A stretch of 64,000 bases of DNA, taken from assembly GCA_029168955.1 (NCBI GenBank), contig JAPDOI010000210.1:1185698-1249697 (forward strand), read 5' to 3'. Positions within the stretch are counted from its first letter, which is position 1, and every line of letters starts with the position of its first letter. Below the pieces are notes generated by a model that saw only the letters and a list, made by a program, of their open reading frames with translations, had not been told where the DNA came from and made no database searches. Positions 47,001-58,165 of the stretch are shown here, piece after piece. A program made the position numbers and the translations under genes. The stretch comes from Aplectana chamaeleonis. Its lineage: Eukaryota > Nematoda > Chromadorea > Rhabditida > Cosmocercidae.

Positions 47001-49260
47001 ATTTTTCGATTTTCGAAATTTTAAGGTAGGTATAGCCTGTTAAAAGACATTATGCCTACCGTAACCTACAGTAACAATATGTCTGGCCCGGAATAGACCC
47101 CAAATTCGAATTCAGCACCCTAAATAACCTCCAGCTAAAAGTTTTGAGCCGAATCCGAAAAAAATTTTCTGAACGCTTCAAAAATTCCCTGAAGGGGTAC
47201 CCTTACCTTTTTTTGAGCAATAAAAATGCCGTTTTTGGAATCACCCTATCCATCTAGCCAATTTCAAGCACGGGTCATTTATATACTCTCACTGACCTAC
47301 AGTAACGACAACATGATTTTCCAAATCGCCACCGGAAGGTACCAAGCCACCCTTGTGAGAGGCGAAAAAAATGACAGAGAAAATCGGTGTGCAGACCTTC
47401 CGCTCCTAGCTTGACACCCCAAAGTCAATTTCCGTTCAGAAGTTGCTTGAATTAACTAGGCTCTAACTCTATTCACTTCTAAAATGCTACATATTAAAGG
47501 CAGCATACACGCTCGTAAACGTAATTGAGATAACTACAGAATTAGAATGGTATGGCACCGAACACAACGCCCTTGCATTTTGAATCGTCAAAAACAACCC
47601 ACAATGACACTACACTAGTGAGAAGTTGGCCCCGCCCTGTATCTGCCCGCCCCCTGTATTTGCGTCCTCATCCAAAACAGGGGTTCCGGGCCATTTTCGC
47701 CGTCGGAGACATTCGTGGTTTACCTATTGTACCTATTCCACCACCCACAAACCTCGCCGACGGTGGGAATGGCCCAGCACCCCTGTTCTGGAGGAGGACG
47801 CAAATACAGGGGGCGGGCAGATACAGGGCGGGGCCAACTTCTCACAGATGTAGCGCCATTGTGGGTCGTTTTTGACGCTTCAAAATGCGTGGGAGTTGTG
47901 TTCTGTGCCGTAACATTCTAATTCTTTAGTTATCTCAATTACGTTTACGAGCGCGTATGCTGCCTTTAAGTACCAAGATGGCGCGCGCCAGAACTAAACG
48001 TGCTAACCGGAGGAGGGAGTGTACGAAGAGTAAGACGCCGACGAGCATAGAAGCTCGAAAACAGTGAAAGCGCGCGCTACCCTGATTCATAATATCGCCT
48101 CTACATAGTTTTTAGGCATCTCGTGATTTATCGGTCTTGTAATGAAGTTTTCAGGAAATTTTCAAAAAAAAATGAACTAAAAACGGTCTTCCTTTGTGGC
48201 GTACCTGTTGATAAATGTTTCCCTATGGGAAATTCTAGGAAGAAAAACTTCATAATTCTGTCTAACATTTCTTACATAACTGCACACTATTCATTGAAAT
48301 TGGGACTAACAGCATTTTTTTTACCTCGAGTGAACTATTCTAGCAAAAGAAATATCATCATCATGTGGTGCACCATCTGCAATCAGGAGAAATATGCGAC
48401 GAAATACGTTCAGTTTGTGAGACCTAAAACGAATCGATATCGATTGATTTATCAGGTACATAGATGGTAGGCTCACATGAAATCAATATGACTCACTCAT
48501 AAAATCGATCGAAACCCATGTTTCGATCATAAATATCCGAAACGGAGGCGAAAGCACGAGGATACGGAATTTCCCATAGAACCATATTTTGTAATTCCTC
48601 CTCCATGAAGCTGCAAACCTCACACAAGATAAATATGGGTATTTGGAAATTGAAAACACTTGAAGAGAGCTTGGGGACTAAGCTTCAAGGATGGCCCGTG
48701 AAAAAAAGCTAGACCACAAAAATGGGTTGGGACGTCTAAACTTCACGGGTGCTTCTCTGGGACATCAACCTCGGGAAGGTTCACAGAAGACCAAACTTCA
48801 TGGATTGTCCTAGGAAGAACTTTACAACAGAAATAGGCTAGAGCTCCGAACCTAATAAGGGTTCTCTGGAATACCAGCCGAAGTAAATTGCGCAAAAGGA
48901 CCATACTTTATGGGGGCTTAGTAGAATATCAATAATGAGAACAAGTTGAAGGGTAGTAAATGTTATGAGTGGTCCCTAGAATATCAAGTGCGGGAATAGA
49001 CTGAATCTCTAGGAAGACATTTGATTTACGTCAGACTTCTACGAATGGGATGAGAATTTTTAATATTTTGAGAGAGAACTTCTCAAAGAAACGGAGAAGT
49101 TGAAAATTCTCTGAAAAAAAATAACGCTGGTTGGGGACCCTTGCTCGAAGGGGCACCCATCTAGCCAACCTACCATGAAGTCGCAGCTTATTGATGGTGG
49201 CTGTGTGCCAGTTTCCCTCTCAGGCTTCCTAAAAGAGAGAGTGGAGAGTGAGAAAGAGAA

Positions 49261-49303
<43 letters not shown>

Positions 49304-49396
49304 GAAAGAAGAAAGAGAAAGAAGAGAAGAGAGAAAGAGAAAGAGAAAGAGAAAGAGAAAGAGAAGAAGAAAGAGAAAGAGAAAGAGAAAGAGAAG

Positions 49397-49430
<34 letters not shown>

Positions 49431-52400
49431 AGAAAGAGAAAGAGAAAGAGAAAGAGAAAGAGAAAGATAAAGAGATAGAGAAAGAGAGAGAGAGGGAGGT
49501 AGAGGGAGACACAGGGAAAAATGAGTAAAGAAATAGACAGACCTAGGGACATACATAGAGACGAAGACGAGTAAAAACAAAAACGGAAAGACGGAGGCGA
49601 ACAGGAAAAGACAGGGAGAGGCAAAGACAGACAGACAAACAGACGAACACACAAACAGACACACAGACAGAGAGATACACAGACAAACAGATAAATAGGC
49701 AAAAAAAGAAAGAGATAGGGACTTAGACAGATACATACACAGACATCGAGGCAAACTCAGGGACAGAGAAAGAAACAGAGATACTGGGACAGGCGATCAG
49801 GCAGACAGAGAGAAAGATAGAGACAAAGATAGGTAATGATAATGACAGCGACAAAAATGTTGGCATAGAAGCGAAACCCGATGGATAATGGTGATGCTAG
49901 AGAGAGAAGCAGAGATAGGTATACAGGGATCAAGAGAGATGGAGGTGATCAGACAGACAGAGAGATAGGGCTAGAGATGAAGATGGAGATATGAAGACAG
50001 AGATATAGATAGAGACGGAGACAGAAATAGAGGCAAACAACAATATCGAGGGAAAGCGAGGTAGACAGAGCAGAAAAACAGATGGAGAATGGGATTAAGA
50101 TAGAGGTATAGATAAAGGTAGAGGTAGAAGTTGAGATAGAATACATCAAGACAAAGATCGAGGTGGTAATAGAGATTACAGAAATCCTACCGAAAAGGCT
50201 CCATATGATTGCAGGGATGACGTCCAGCCGCTTGCGGATCCGTCAAGGTTAAACCACGTAGAGCATTGATCAGTGTGGATTTACCGGCTCCCTGTCGTCC
50301 ACAGAAGCCGATATTTATACGATTCTGGATTTAATCAAAAATATCCTTCATATGATTTCTAAAGTATGGATTGTCACAAAACCCACGGCATCAATTGGAT
50401 AGGCTCCTTGTTGGAACGTCATTCCACTTTTAAAATTGTAATCGATAATGGGATTGTAGATGGGATACTCGTCATAGTTGGACTGAAATTAATCAATATA
50501 TTTTTGGGTAATAAGTGCGCGCATATGTCAATAGTCGCCAAGGGGCGTGGCTATTTTATGCGACGCCGGGATTGATGCTACCCTCAAAGTTCTGAATGCA
50601 TAATGTATCGCATGAGCCATGAAATTAGGAAAGCGCTAAGCCGCAATTGGACGCAGAACAATTCTATCGGCAGCCATTGCTTCCACGCTTTCCTGCACTG
50701 CTGCGTTGCGGTTTCCTAATCAAGTGACACGGACAGTATGTAAGTGTTCCTACGTATTAACATACCTTTGTTGTAGCAGTTGTACTTGATTCGGTGAGCG
50801 GAGCGTAACTAAATGGTTGAAACCGTGAATTGTCGTGTGTGGCGAAGTAGTCTCTCATCTTCTGAGATTCCTGACTAGGTTTCGGGCGATTTGTCGTATT
50901 TAAAGCGTCAAATTGACTAATGCGATCCTGAATATGCAATTTTAGCATTGATTTTGAATAGTAATGACTACGAGGGTTGTCTGCTGCAAAACTTGTAATG
51001 TGATGACTAATAGACAACATACCTTTGCATAGATAATATTTCTCTTAATCACTGGAAAGCCAGTCCGCGGTGCAGGCGTTGGAGGCAATGGAGGCGGATT
51101 TGAACCCTCATCAGACTGCTGAATGTTACGCGATATAAGATATGTAGATTTGTGAAATTCAGATCTTGTGGGGGAAAATGCAGCGTCACGTTTTCAGTAT
51201 TCTCGGTTAAGGACTTTTTTTTTGGATAACCCTTTTTCGAATTCTCCGATTGATTGAAATTTTCAATAAAATCATTCTAGAAATTTTCCCGGTTTGATGA
51301 TTGATTGGTTCCGGGCTCCATGCTCCAAATCACGCTTAATAACTGTATGATCACGAAAAGTCATGAAAGGTTCGGGGCATTCTCAAAGAGCTCTGCACGT
51401 TGCGATTCGCCAGGAGAACGCGTGCGTTTCGTCTAAACATCATTATCAGCAGCTATACTGTGCTTCTCTGGGCCCAATTCCGATCCGCCATTGCATCACG
51501 ACACGCTTTGCGTCCGCGCGTTTTTGAGTCGAAAGAGCTTCTAGCGCCGCAGCCGCCAATCTGTTGACACTACGTGGGTTTTGAAAACTGGAAATTAAAC
51601 AAAATGGGAGAAAACTGTGTAAAAAAGCCACATCAAATCGGCTTTGGCGCTAGAAACTCGACTGACTCGACCGCGTACGGCCGCAGAGCGTGTCGAGACG
51701 TAATTGTGGATCGGAATTTGGCCCAGAGAAGCACAGTATTTTGCCACGTTCAACCCGCGCATCTGTTCGTCGATCAAAGTGGAGAGCTCTCTAAAATGCG
51801 CCAAAATTTACATATCTCTCACGTCATTCGTACAAATACTTAGTAAACTGAATATTCACACACTGAACAATTCATATTCTCGGAGAATGCGATTAAGTTG
51901 TGCACCCGAACGACATGAGAATTTTTTAAAAAGAAAAATTTGGAAGCCTCAGTCTGTCAAACGTTAAAAAAACGAAAAAAATTTCATTGGATGATTTCAT
52001 TGTTGGAAAAAAGCAAATAGTCTGAATCCCTAATAAATCGGTTATATTGCGGAGCGAAAATTCAAGTTTGAGATTCATTCAATTATGCAAAAATTTAATA
52101 ATCTGATTCACCAAATGAAAGAACTATTCGCAGAAATAGAGAAAACACTGTTTGAAATAACAAAATTTTCTCTGGAATAAAATGTATATACAGGGCATAG
52201 AGTCTTCCATACTTAAAACATTTCACAGTTTCTGCTGGTGACAGAATTGAATATTCAGAAAAAAAAAACAATTGTTTGAATCACCGAAGCACTGCAATGA
52301 AAGAAATCGAGACTTCGAAGTTGACGAATGAGACCAATAAAAAAAGTTGGCTGCCCCAAGTAAATCGAATAAACCGAAAACCATAACCGAAAAATTCCAA

Positions 52401-55400
52401 TTTGGCAGAGCATCGAAGTTCCAAAAAATTATAGTAAATTCGATTCACAAATGATCAAATACTCTGAAACGCGAAGAATTCATGTAGCTATATAAAAAAT
52501 TCTTCCAAATACGGTTTTTCTTGAATCACAGAATCGAGGACTCTACAAAAACCATTTCGAGGACGAATTCTCTAACATAACCTTTTAGAGCCCATTTTTC
52601 GCCGAATGAACGAATTGATACAAAAACCTGCCCAATGTCTCAACTGACTGTATTTTTATGCTTATATTCACATAATTACTCGAGTTCTATAACAAACTGC
52701 TTGGAATTAGTTAATAGAACAATTGGGCTATTTTTCAGTCGATAATTATTAGAATAACACAAACAAATGGGTACTTTAAAGGCAGCGTACACGCTCGTAA
52801 ACGTAATGGAGATAACTACGGAATTAGAGTGGTACGGCACCGAACACAACGCTAACGCATTTTGAAGCTTCAAAAACGACCCACAATGACGCTACAGGAG
52901 TGGGAAGTTGGCCCCGCCCATGTATCTGCCCGCCCCCTGTATTTGCGTCCTCCTCCAAAACAGGAGTGCTGGGCCGTTCCCACCGTCGACGACGTTTGTA
53001 GGTGGTGGAATAGGTACAATAAGTAAACCACACAGATCAAAGACGGTGGAAATAGCTCAGCACGCCTGTTTTGGAGGAAGACGCAGATACAGGGGGCGGG
53101 CAGATACAGGGGCGGGACCAACTTCTCACTCCTGTGGCGTCATTGTGGGTTGTTTTTTAAGCTTCAAAGTGCGTGAGCGTTGTGTTCGGTGCCATACCAT
53201 TCTATTTCCGTAGTTATCTCAATTACGTTTACGAGCGTGTATGCTGCCTTTAACACCTAAGAGCCCGCTTGTTCACACGGCTCACCCACGCCACGAAGCA
53301 TTTTCGTTTTATTTTTTTTTCAAAAAAAAAGGACTCTTTTTCATTGTAACTGGTAGACCCGTACCCGAAAGAAGTTATATTACAGGTGGGCAGACACGAG
53401 GCACCTCAGAATTCTTTTATTTGGGTTCATTAATAAAAAATCTCGGTTTCAAAACCAGAATTGACTGGCCGAGGGCGCGCGGTCGGCATTGCAGGTTAGC
53501 AGTGGGGTGCGTGGTCCCACGAGTGTTGATCTAACGAAAAAACCGGATAATAAGAAAACAAAAAAATCTGATTTTCAAATGCTTGGGAATTCGACGGACC
53601 CAAATCTACTGAATATCCTCAACATTCTACCCAAGATAATAGAACGGAAGTAGTGATGTTAAAAATTCTGCATCTCTCAGGAAAGAAATGTTCAGATATT
53701 TCTATCAATGTTTTTCAACGCTTGAAAACCACTCACTATAATGGTGCTTTCAGCAAAGTAACTTCCGTTACAGCTGTACATGGGCTCGTCAGGTGGTGGT
53801 GGAGGCGGACGATCCGGTGGCGGAGTACCAGCTAGCACCATCGTTTCTCGCGGATCCAAGTCGTAGACGCTATACAGTGTTCAATGAACGAAAGTCTATC
53901 CAAGAAGAAAGATAATAACTGAATAGCTAAGAACAAATATGCCTAGTAATCAGTAGGAACCTGTTATGCGGCGTCAATGGAGGTTCGTTTGGTACAGGAC
54001 TGTCCGCACAGTAGTAACTGGAACGGTTAATTCTCAGTATTAGCATATATCACCGCCGATAGTCATGCTCCTCTTTCTGTATACGATTAACAACACTGAA
54101 ACCTCCAGTCAGATAGCGATAAAAAAATGAGTCACCCTACTGCTTCTTAATTGCAGTGTATCTTTTTAGGATCCCTCGAACTTGAATTTAGAAATTTTTA
54201 AAATCAGCTATGAGTCAGACTAAGCCAATATAGCTCCTGTGAAGTTTCGAATCTTTTTCCTCCGAATGAGGAAGGCATGGGAGCGAGCACAAAGCCACAC
54301 CCCTTTGGACGAGTTTTAGACCAGAATCGAGGCGAGACGCGCGATGGATTTTTATCGATATCTTTGATTTATCTTTGGTGGCGAACTCATTTTATATTTT
54401 GTGCGCTACAATGAGAGATGAATGAAAGTTCGCTATCCGGTCAAACTTCGGTTGAAAGGCGGTGTTCGCGATAGACCGATTTTCGACTTAAAAAAAAACC
54501 GGAATTGTCATAAAAATGTACCAAGAGCAGCTGAAAACGACTCATAAATGGTTCTATATGGCCCCAAATCTTGAATAGGGCATGTCCACCCCGCCCACTT
54601 CCTAACGACCACCGAGGAAGAGGGCAGGGTTTGTGTGCCACATTTGCCACGATTTCCTAAGATAACTTCGAGACTGTTTCTATCGTGAATATTACTTTCA
54701 AGGGCAGCATTTACACATGCTAAAAATGTTCCAAACAGAACGTCTTGGTCGTTGGAAGCGTCAAAGAAGATTCAAATTCAACGTATTTCATTTTTTGATT
54801 TGATTTCGTTTGTAGGCGGAGTTTTGCGGGAAAGTAGAGTGGTTCCATGTTTTGAAGGCTATGACACGGTTATTTAAAGGCAGTGTTCACGATAAGAATC
54901 GTTTTTCTGCTTTCCAACCTGGCTTGAAGACGGTCCCATGCTGAGTCCAATGATGTTTTTGGAATCGTACAAGACCTTCTAGGAACGGAGTTATGGTCCC
55001 TCAAAAATTGAGCTAGGGAAGCATGGTGGACGAGTTGTCCGAGGCTTGTAATTTCCGTCTTTTGCAGCCGATGTATGCGAGCTGACCTGAGTAGAGAGGG
55101 CAGTTGAAAGTAAAGGGAAGAACAAGGCTATTGATCGGGAACCATCGCTCATCTCATAATGTCGAGCATTCATTTGTTCACGTCGGTGGGCGTGACAAGT
55201 GCATCTGGGGTGTGACGAGCTGACGGGTGTCCAACTTTGGAGCCGTAGGGGACCGTTCTGAGCTCATTTTTCTTAGTTTTTTCAACGTAAGGGTTGCGCT
55301 AGGCCCCGCAGCTGCCGATCTCCAGCAAAAAATCAGACATCGTTTTTATCGTGGACACTGCCTTTAAGTTGAAGTTTAGAAAGAAACGCAGGAGTATAAT

Positions 55401-56756
55401 AAAATATCATCAGATTTGAGGGGAATCTCAAGAGGACCGCGCGAAACGTCACCGAAAAGGGGCGGAGCTTTGGCAGAAACGCACGAAATCCCACCCCCTA
55501 GTCGTGGACGGGGCGGCGCAAGCGCCGCGCAGAACATTGCCGAGAATGCGCGCTTCTTTTACACATCTATACTCCTTTCTCCCAGGCAAAGATCTTCTAT
55601 GGGATTTTCCTTGAGCTGCGGTCACCTCTGTGGATGTTTTCGTGGAGTCACCAATGGAGAGCCCATTTGTAGGAGCGTTTCACGCGGTGCTTCTAGGCAA
55701 GAACTTTCGGATTCACAAAATCTTTCATCCTAATCCAACTTATCTAAAATTCGAGATTTTTTCAGTTCTCTCCTCTGCGCGCACTTTCGGGGAAGTGAAA
55801 GATTGTTTTGAAGAAGTTTTCCGGAATCCCATCTCTTATCTCAAATCCACTTCTCACTTCAAGCGCTTCAATGATAATATCGCCGATCAAATCAAGAGAG
55901 ACCTGAAACACTCCTCCACCGAATCTTCGCCGGTGAAGGAGTTGCGCGATTCACGCGTAATCATGCCCAGGATAAACAAACAACTGGAAAACGGTCTCTG
56001 AAAAAAGTCAGAAAGTTTCATAACGATCTATTGATTATGGAAAATTTTAGACGTTAACTCCACGAGAAATCAATCAACACATTTTTCAAAATAAATATCA
56101 ACAGAAGCGTACACATATGTATGCTCCAAGAAAACCCAAAGGATGAGGCCACTCCGGCACCTATAAGACCCCAACGCGGTATTGTCGCGGAGCCTAAGCG
56201 ACAGTTTCGGGGATCGGCAGAAACATTGATTGCAACAGCAGTTTAATGGTGAATCGCAAATGACTAATCGCAGCATCATCAAAAATTGCGGTCCCGCCGC
56301 GGCTCAATCGCGTATTGCGGCGGAAACGCGGCTTTATTGTTTTCCTCTATTTGTCAAGATTTATGCAGACTAGTTCGCTCAATGTTCCAATTTACGTCAA
56401 TTATGAACCAAAGATAAATCTAGTGAATTTCAGGGAATAAATTCTGAATAATATCAAATTGGAGGAATGAAATGCATCTTTCCCATCCTAATGAACTATG
56501 CATCTTAAAGCAATTTTTCAAACAATCTAAGCTCAATATGCAGTCAATAAAAAAACTCAGAACTAAGGAAATATATTGATCAAACACCATACCTGCTTTC
56601 TAAAGGAGTGGGTGGTGCAGCGGTCGGTTTGGGACTTTCAAGGAGACCGAGCGGTGATGGACGAGTAATGATGATATTCGGTACAGGACCTGATGAAGAA
56701 CTCGGATTCGGGAGCGCGACGTGATCGCTCAGCCGACTTTTGGAACTTCCGTTACC
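44031..56756 (-). CDS. GTPase gene A: IRG-like, proline-rich N-terminus
   Basis: Recognised exons on the minus strand: 56,756-56,593 (PNPSSSSGPVPN, ending APPTPLES), 54,017-53,961, 53,869-53,737 (TPPPDRPPPPPPDEP), 51,118-51,023 (NPPPLPPTPAPRTG), 50,927-50,766, 50,482-50,378 and 50,324-50,191; all six junctions match in phase. The last carries G1, GRQGAGKSTLINALRG, with PQAAGRHP after it, parallel to gene B. Further candidate exons: 44,861-44,786 (in phase; QKCLTDQRPTSG), about 44,500-44,444 (RDWFARDFFNN), 44,410-44,280 (IILFLVKDYLYG, then a G4-like VIRGKCTEF) and 44,171-44,031 (RYEDWINYVKKSL). The 44,410-44,280 exon has an in-frame TGA at 44,339-44,341, so the gene may be a pseudogene. The 5' edge is unresolved: an in-frame TAA lies at 56,760-56,762. 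Proline runs suggest SH3 or WW partners (inference). Confidence 0.55.
44530..44669. repeat. GTGTACTTCTATTAGAG repeat cluster, right copy (inverted)
   Basis: Same reiterated motif as 43,117-43,295, ending TAGAGGAAATACAGTA, the reverse complement of the other cluster's outer end. Together the two clusters flank the last gene A exons as if they were terminal inverted repeats. Confidence 0.7.
44980..45394. repeat. Left part of a GCTGA(T/A)(T/C)ACGAAT repeat
   Basis: Contains GGGTGCTGATTACGAATCTGAGGTCC and GGCTGCCTAACACGAATCTG. The same phrase recurs at 30,920, 31,060, 31,340 and 46,978. It appears to be interrupted by the element at 45,395-46,768 and to resume at about 46,967. Confidence 0.5.
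45395..46768. mobile_element. 1.4-kb TIR element (CTGGGGCCGGATTCATCAAC)
   Basis: Left CTGGGGCCGGATTCATCAAC pairs with right GTTGATGAAGTCGGCCCCTGG. Inside the left arm CTACC/GGTAG motifs form smaller foldbacks, mirrored near 46,690-46,735. A half copy of the TACAATACCCGCG foldback family (about 45,918-46,394) lies inside. No transposase frame. It is within a gene A intron. Confidence 0.6.
46775..46956. mobile_element. Foldback element with 10-bp target duplication
   Basis: GGTGGTGGCCATCGTGT at the left pairs with ACACGATGGCCACCACC at the right; pairing extends about 80 bases per arm (CTCCTGAGGAGGCGGGAGAA and complement) around a short GC-rich loop. The sequence CCTGGTGTTA occurs on both sides (46,764-46,773 and 46,957-46,966), consistent with a 9-10 bp target-site duplication as made by Mutator-like transposases. 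It is non-coding. Confidence 0.75.
46967..47493. other. Repeat remnant in gene A intron
   Basis: Resumes the GCTGAGCACGAAAT repeat interrupted upstream, then unassigned AT-rich sequence. Confidence 0.4.
47494..47969. mobile_element. TTAA-flanked foldback MITE, full palindrome
   Basis: TTAAAGGCAGCATACACGCT at the left and its complement at the right, both with TTAA. Nearly the whole element is palindromic (TGTATCTGCCCGCCCCCTGT and complement). It is nearly colinear with 52,776-53,253. The overlapping plus-strand frames are artefacts of the palindrome. Confidence 0.9.
47970..49230. other. Intron of gene A, no exon recognised
   Basis: The plus-strand frame at 48,123-48,470 (peptide with MWCTICNQEKYATKYV) ends at a possible splice donor (CAG/GTACATAG), but it lies opposite the gene and has no other support. 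The rest is AT-rich with no clear repeat ends. Confidence 0.35.
49231..50165. repeat. Purine-rich microsatellite: (GAAAGA)n grading into GACAGA/GATAGA
   Basis: 49,231-49,500 is almost pure GAAAGA/GAGAAA; the next 650 bases are degenerate ACAGACAG, GAGATAGA and similar units. The plus strand is nearly all purine, so the transcript of gene A would carry a long polypyrimidine stretch. It starts only about 26 bases inside the intron that follows the G1 exon. The long open frames here (Lys/Glu-rich or Ser/Leu/Phe-rich) are artefacts. Confidence 0.95.
51455..51738. mobile_element. Foldback MITE with TACTGTGCTTCTCTGGGC ends
   Basis: TACTGTGCTTCTCTGGGCCC pairs with GGCCCAGAGAAGCACAGTA; the outer TA fits a TA target. 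Inside, CGACACGCTTTGCG pairs with CGCAGAGCGTGTCG. Further copies are at 57,812-58,093 and 61,219-61,505. It lies in the gene A intron between 51,118 and 53,737. Confidence 0.85.
51739..52775. other. AT-rich intron sequence of gene A
   Basis: ATTCGAAT/GAATAATT-type old repeats. No exon recognised. Confidence 0.35.
52776..53253. mobile_element. TTAA-flanked foldback MITE, full palindrome
   Basis: TTAAAGGCAGCGTACACGCT at the left, AGCGTGTATGCTGCCTTTAA-like at the right. Nearly palindromic throughout and nearly colinear with 47,494-47,969. It lies in a gene A intron. Confidence 0.9.
54452..54701. mobile_element. Short TTAA-family MITE, diverged
   Basis: TTGAAAGGCGGTGTTCGCGATAGA and TCTATCGTGAATATTACTTTCAA are imperfect inverted ends; the target has drifted to TTGA/TCAA. 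It is in the large gene A intron between 54,017 and 56,593. Confidence 0.65.
54874..55367. mobile_element. TTAA-flanked MITE
   Basis: TTAAAGGCAGTGTTCACGATAAG at the left, TTATCGTGGACACTGCCTTTAA at the right. Colinear in reverse with 4,466-4,959. It is in a gene A intron. Confidence 0.85.
55368..56592. other. Intron of gene A; unassigned plus-strand frames
   Basis: Two overlapping plus-strand frames at 55,416-56,001 (105 and 123 codons) are the longest non-repeat frames here. The second ends PRINKQLENGL. I recognise no domain, and a mobile-element fragment or chance are both possible. Confidence 0.3.
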
Positions 56757-57094
56757 CAATTACCCTGCTGTGAAGATAGTATTAGGAGAGCGTTGACAGT
56801 CGTTTAGAGCACCTACAGAGGCCTAAACATGCTTTCCGCAGCTAGCGACGCCACACAGTTTTGCTGTGTATCGATTGAAATCAGTAGGGCCGGATCGCCC
56901 TGTCGCTGTCGCGCGTTGCGAAAAGTATGTGCTAGTTCTAGGTGACAAGTCGCAGATATGTAGGACACTAGTAATTCTCTGCGACATCAATTCGCTAAAA
57001 TAGCGCTGGCTATATTGATCAATTTCATACGTGCTACGCGCCTCACAATGTTCCGCGACATTGCGGTCAATTCAGTTAACCAGTGCCAAAATTG

Positions 57095-58165
57095 ATACAA
57101 TACCCGCGCAAAATTTTGTAAAAACGGGGATTGCCAGGCTTGTCAAAAACACGTCCGATGCATGTCACTTTTTTTGAACAAAGACGTTTTTCGCTTCCGA
57201 AAACACTATCATGTTCACAGATCGAATTCGTACATAAAAATGTACATTGTGGACCGAAGTTCCCCAAAATCGTTTTGTTTTGAGTGAAATTGTTTTTGCG
57301 GTTGTTTCACAGAAACCTCGCGCGCGGTAAAGTGCGGCGAAACGTTGAGTAGTAATTGTACAGTTAATAGAGAGGCGATTTCTATGCTTTCTTTGTGAAT
57401 TAGATGAAAGTGGAGCTACATATATCGAGATCCGTGCAGACTGGATTTTCGAAATCCTCCATTTGTCGTTCTGGGGCTTTCGCAACAAAAGTCCGATTTT
57501 TCAAAAAGCTCCCGAGCGTGTTTGTTGAAGAATTTCGAAAATTCGATCTGCCAGATCTCGAGATTGCCCCACCTTCATCTAATTAGCAAAGAGAACATAG
57601 AGATTGGTATACTATTAACTGTACCATTACCACTCAAAGTTTCGCCGCGCGCGACGTGTTTGTGAAACGACCGCAAAAACAATTTCACTCGAAAACAAGG
57701 CGACTTTAGGGAAACTTCGGTCCGCAATATACAATATTATGTAAGAACTTGAGCTTCGAATTCGATACCGTTTTCAGAATCCAAAAAGGTCTTTGTTCAA
57801 AAAAAGTTACATACTGTGCTTATCTGGACCAAATTCCGGTCCGCCATTGCGTCTCGACACGCTTTGCGGCCGCACGCGCTCGAGTCAGTCGAGTTTCCTG
57901 CGCCAAAGCCGACTCAACATGGCTTTTTATACAGTTTTCTCCAATTTCATTTACTTTCCAGTTTCTAAAACCAACGCAGAATCAACAGATCGGCGGCTGC
58001 GGCGCTGGGAACTCGTCTGACTCAAATGCGCGCATCCGCAAAGCGTGTCGAGACGCAATTGCGGACCGGAATTTCGCCCAGAGAAGCACAGCACATCGGA
58101 CTTTTTTTTTTGCCAAGTTTGGCAAATGCTCCCCGTTTTTACAACTTCAAGCGCAAGTATTGTAC
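57095..58165. mobile_element. TACAATACCCGCG foldback element, host of a nested MITE
   Basis: Ends match 1,824-2,630 (GATACAATACCCGCG; right end decayed to GCGCAAGTATTGTAC). It is interrupted at 57,812-58,093 by a TACTGTGCTTCTC-type MITE; without the insertion the length is about 0.79 kb, as expected for the family. Confidence 0.8.
57812..58093. mobile_element. Foldback MITE inserted into another element
   Basis: TACTGTGCTTATCTGGACC pairs with GCCCAGAGAAGCACAGCA. Flanking sequence AAAAAAAGTTACA on the left continues into CATCGGACTTTTTTTTTTGCC on the right, matching the uninterrupted copy near 2,550-2,580. This proves the order of insertion. Confidence 0.85.

Noticed and set aside
47552..47921. 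Overlapping plus-strand frames with GGGG-rich peptides
   Set aside because: They lie entirely inside a palindromic TTAA MITE.
49060..49754. Lys/Glu-rich and Ser/Phe/Leu-rich long frames
   Set aside because: Translations of the GAAAGA microsatellite.
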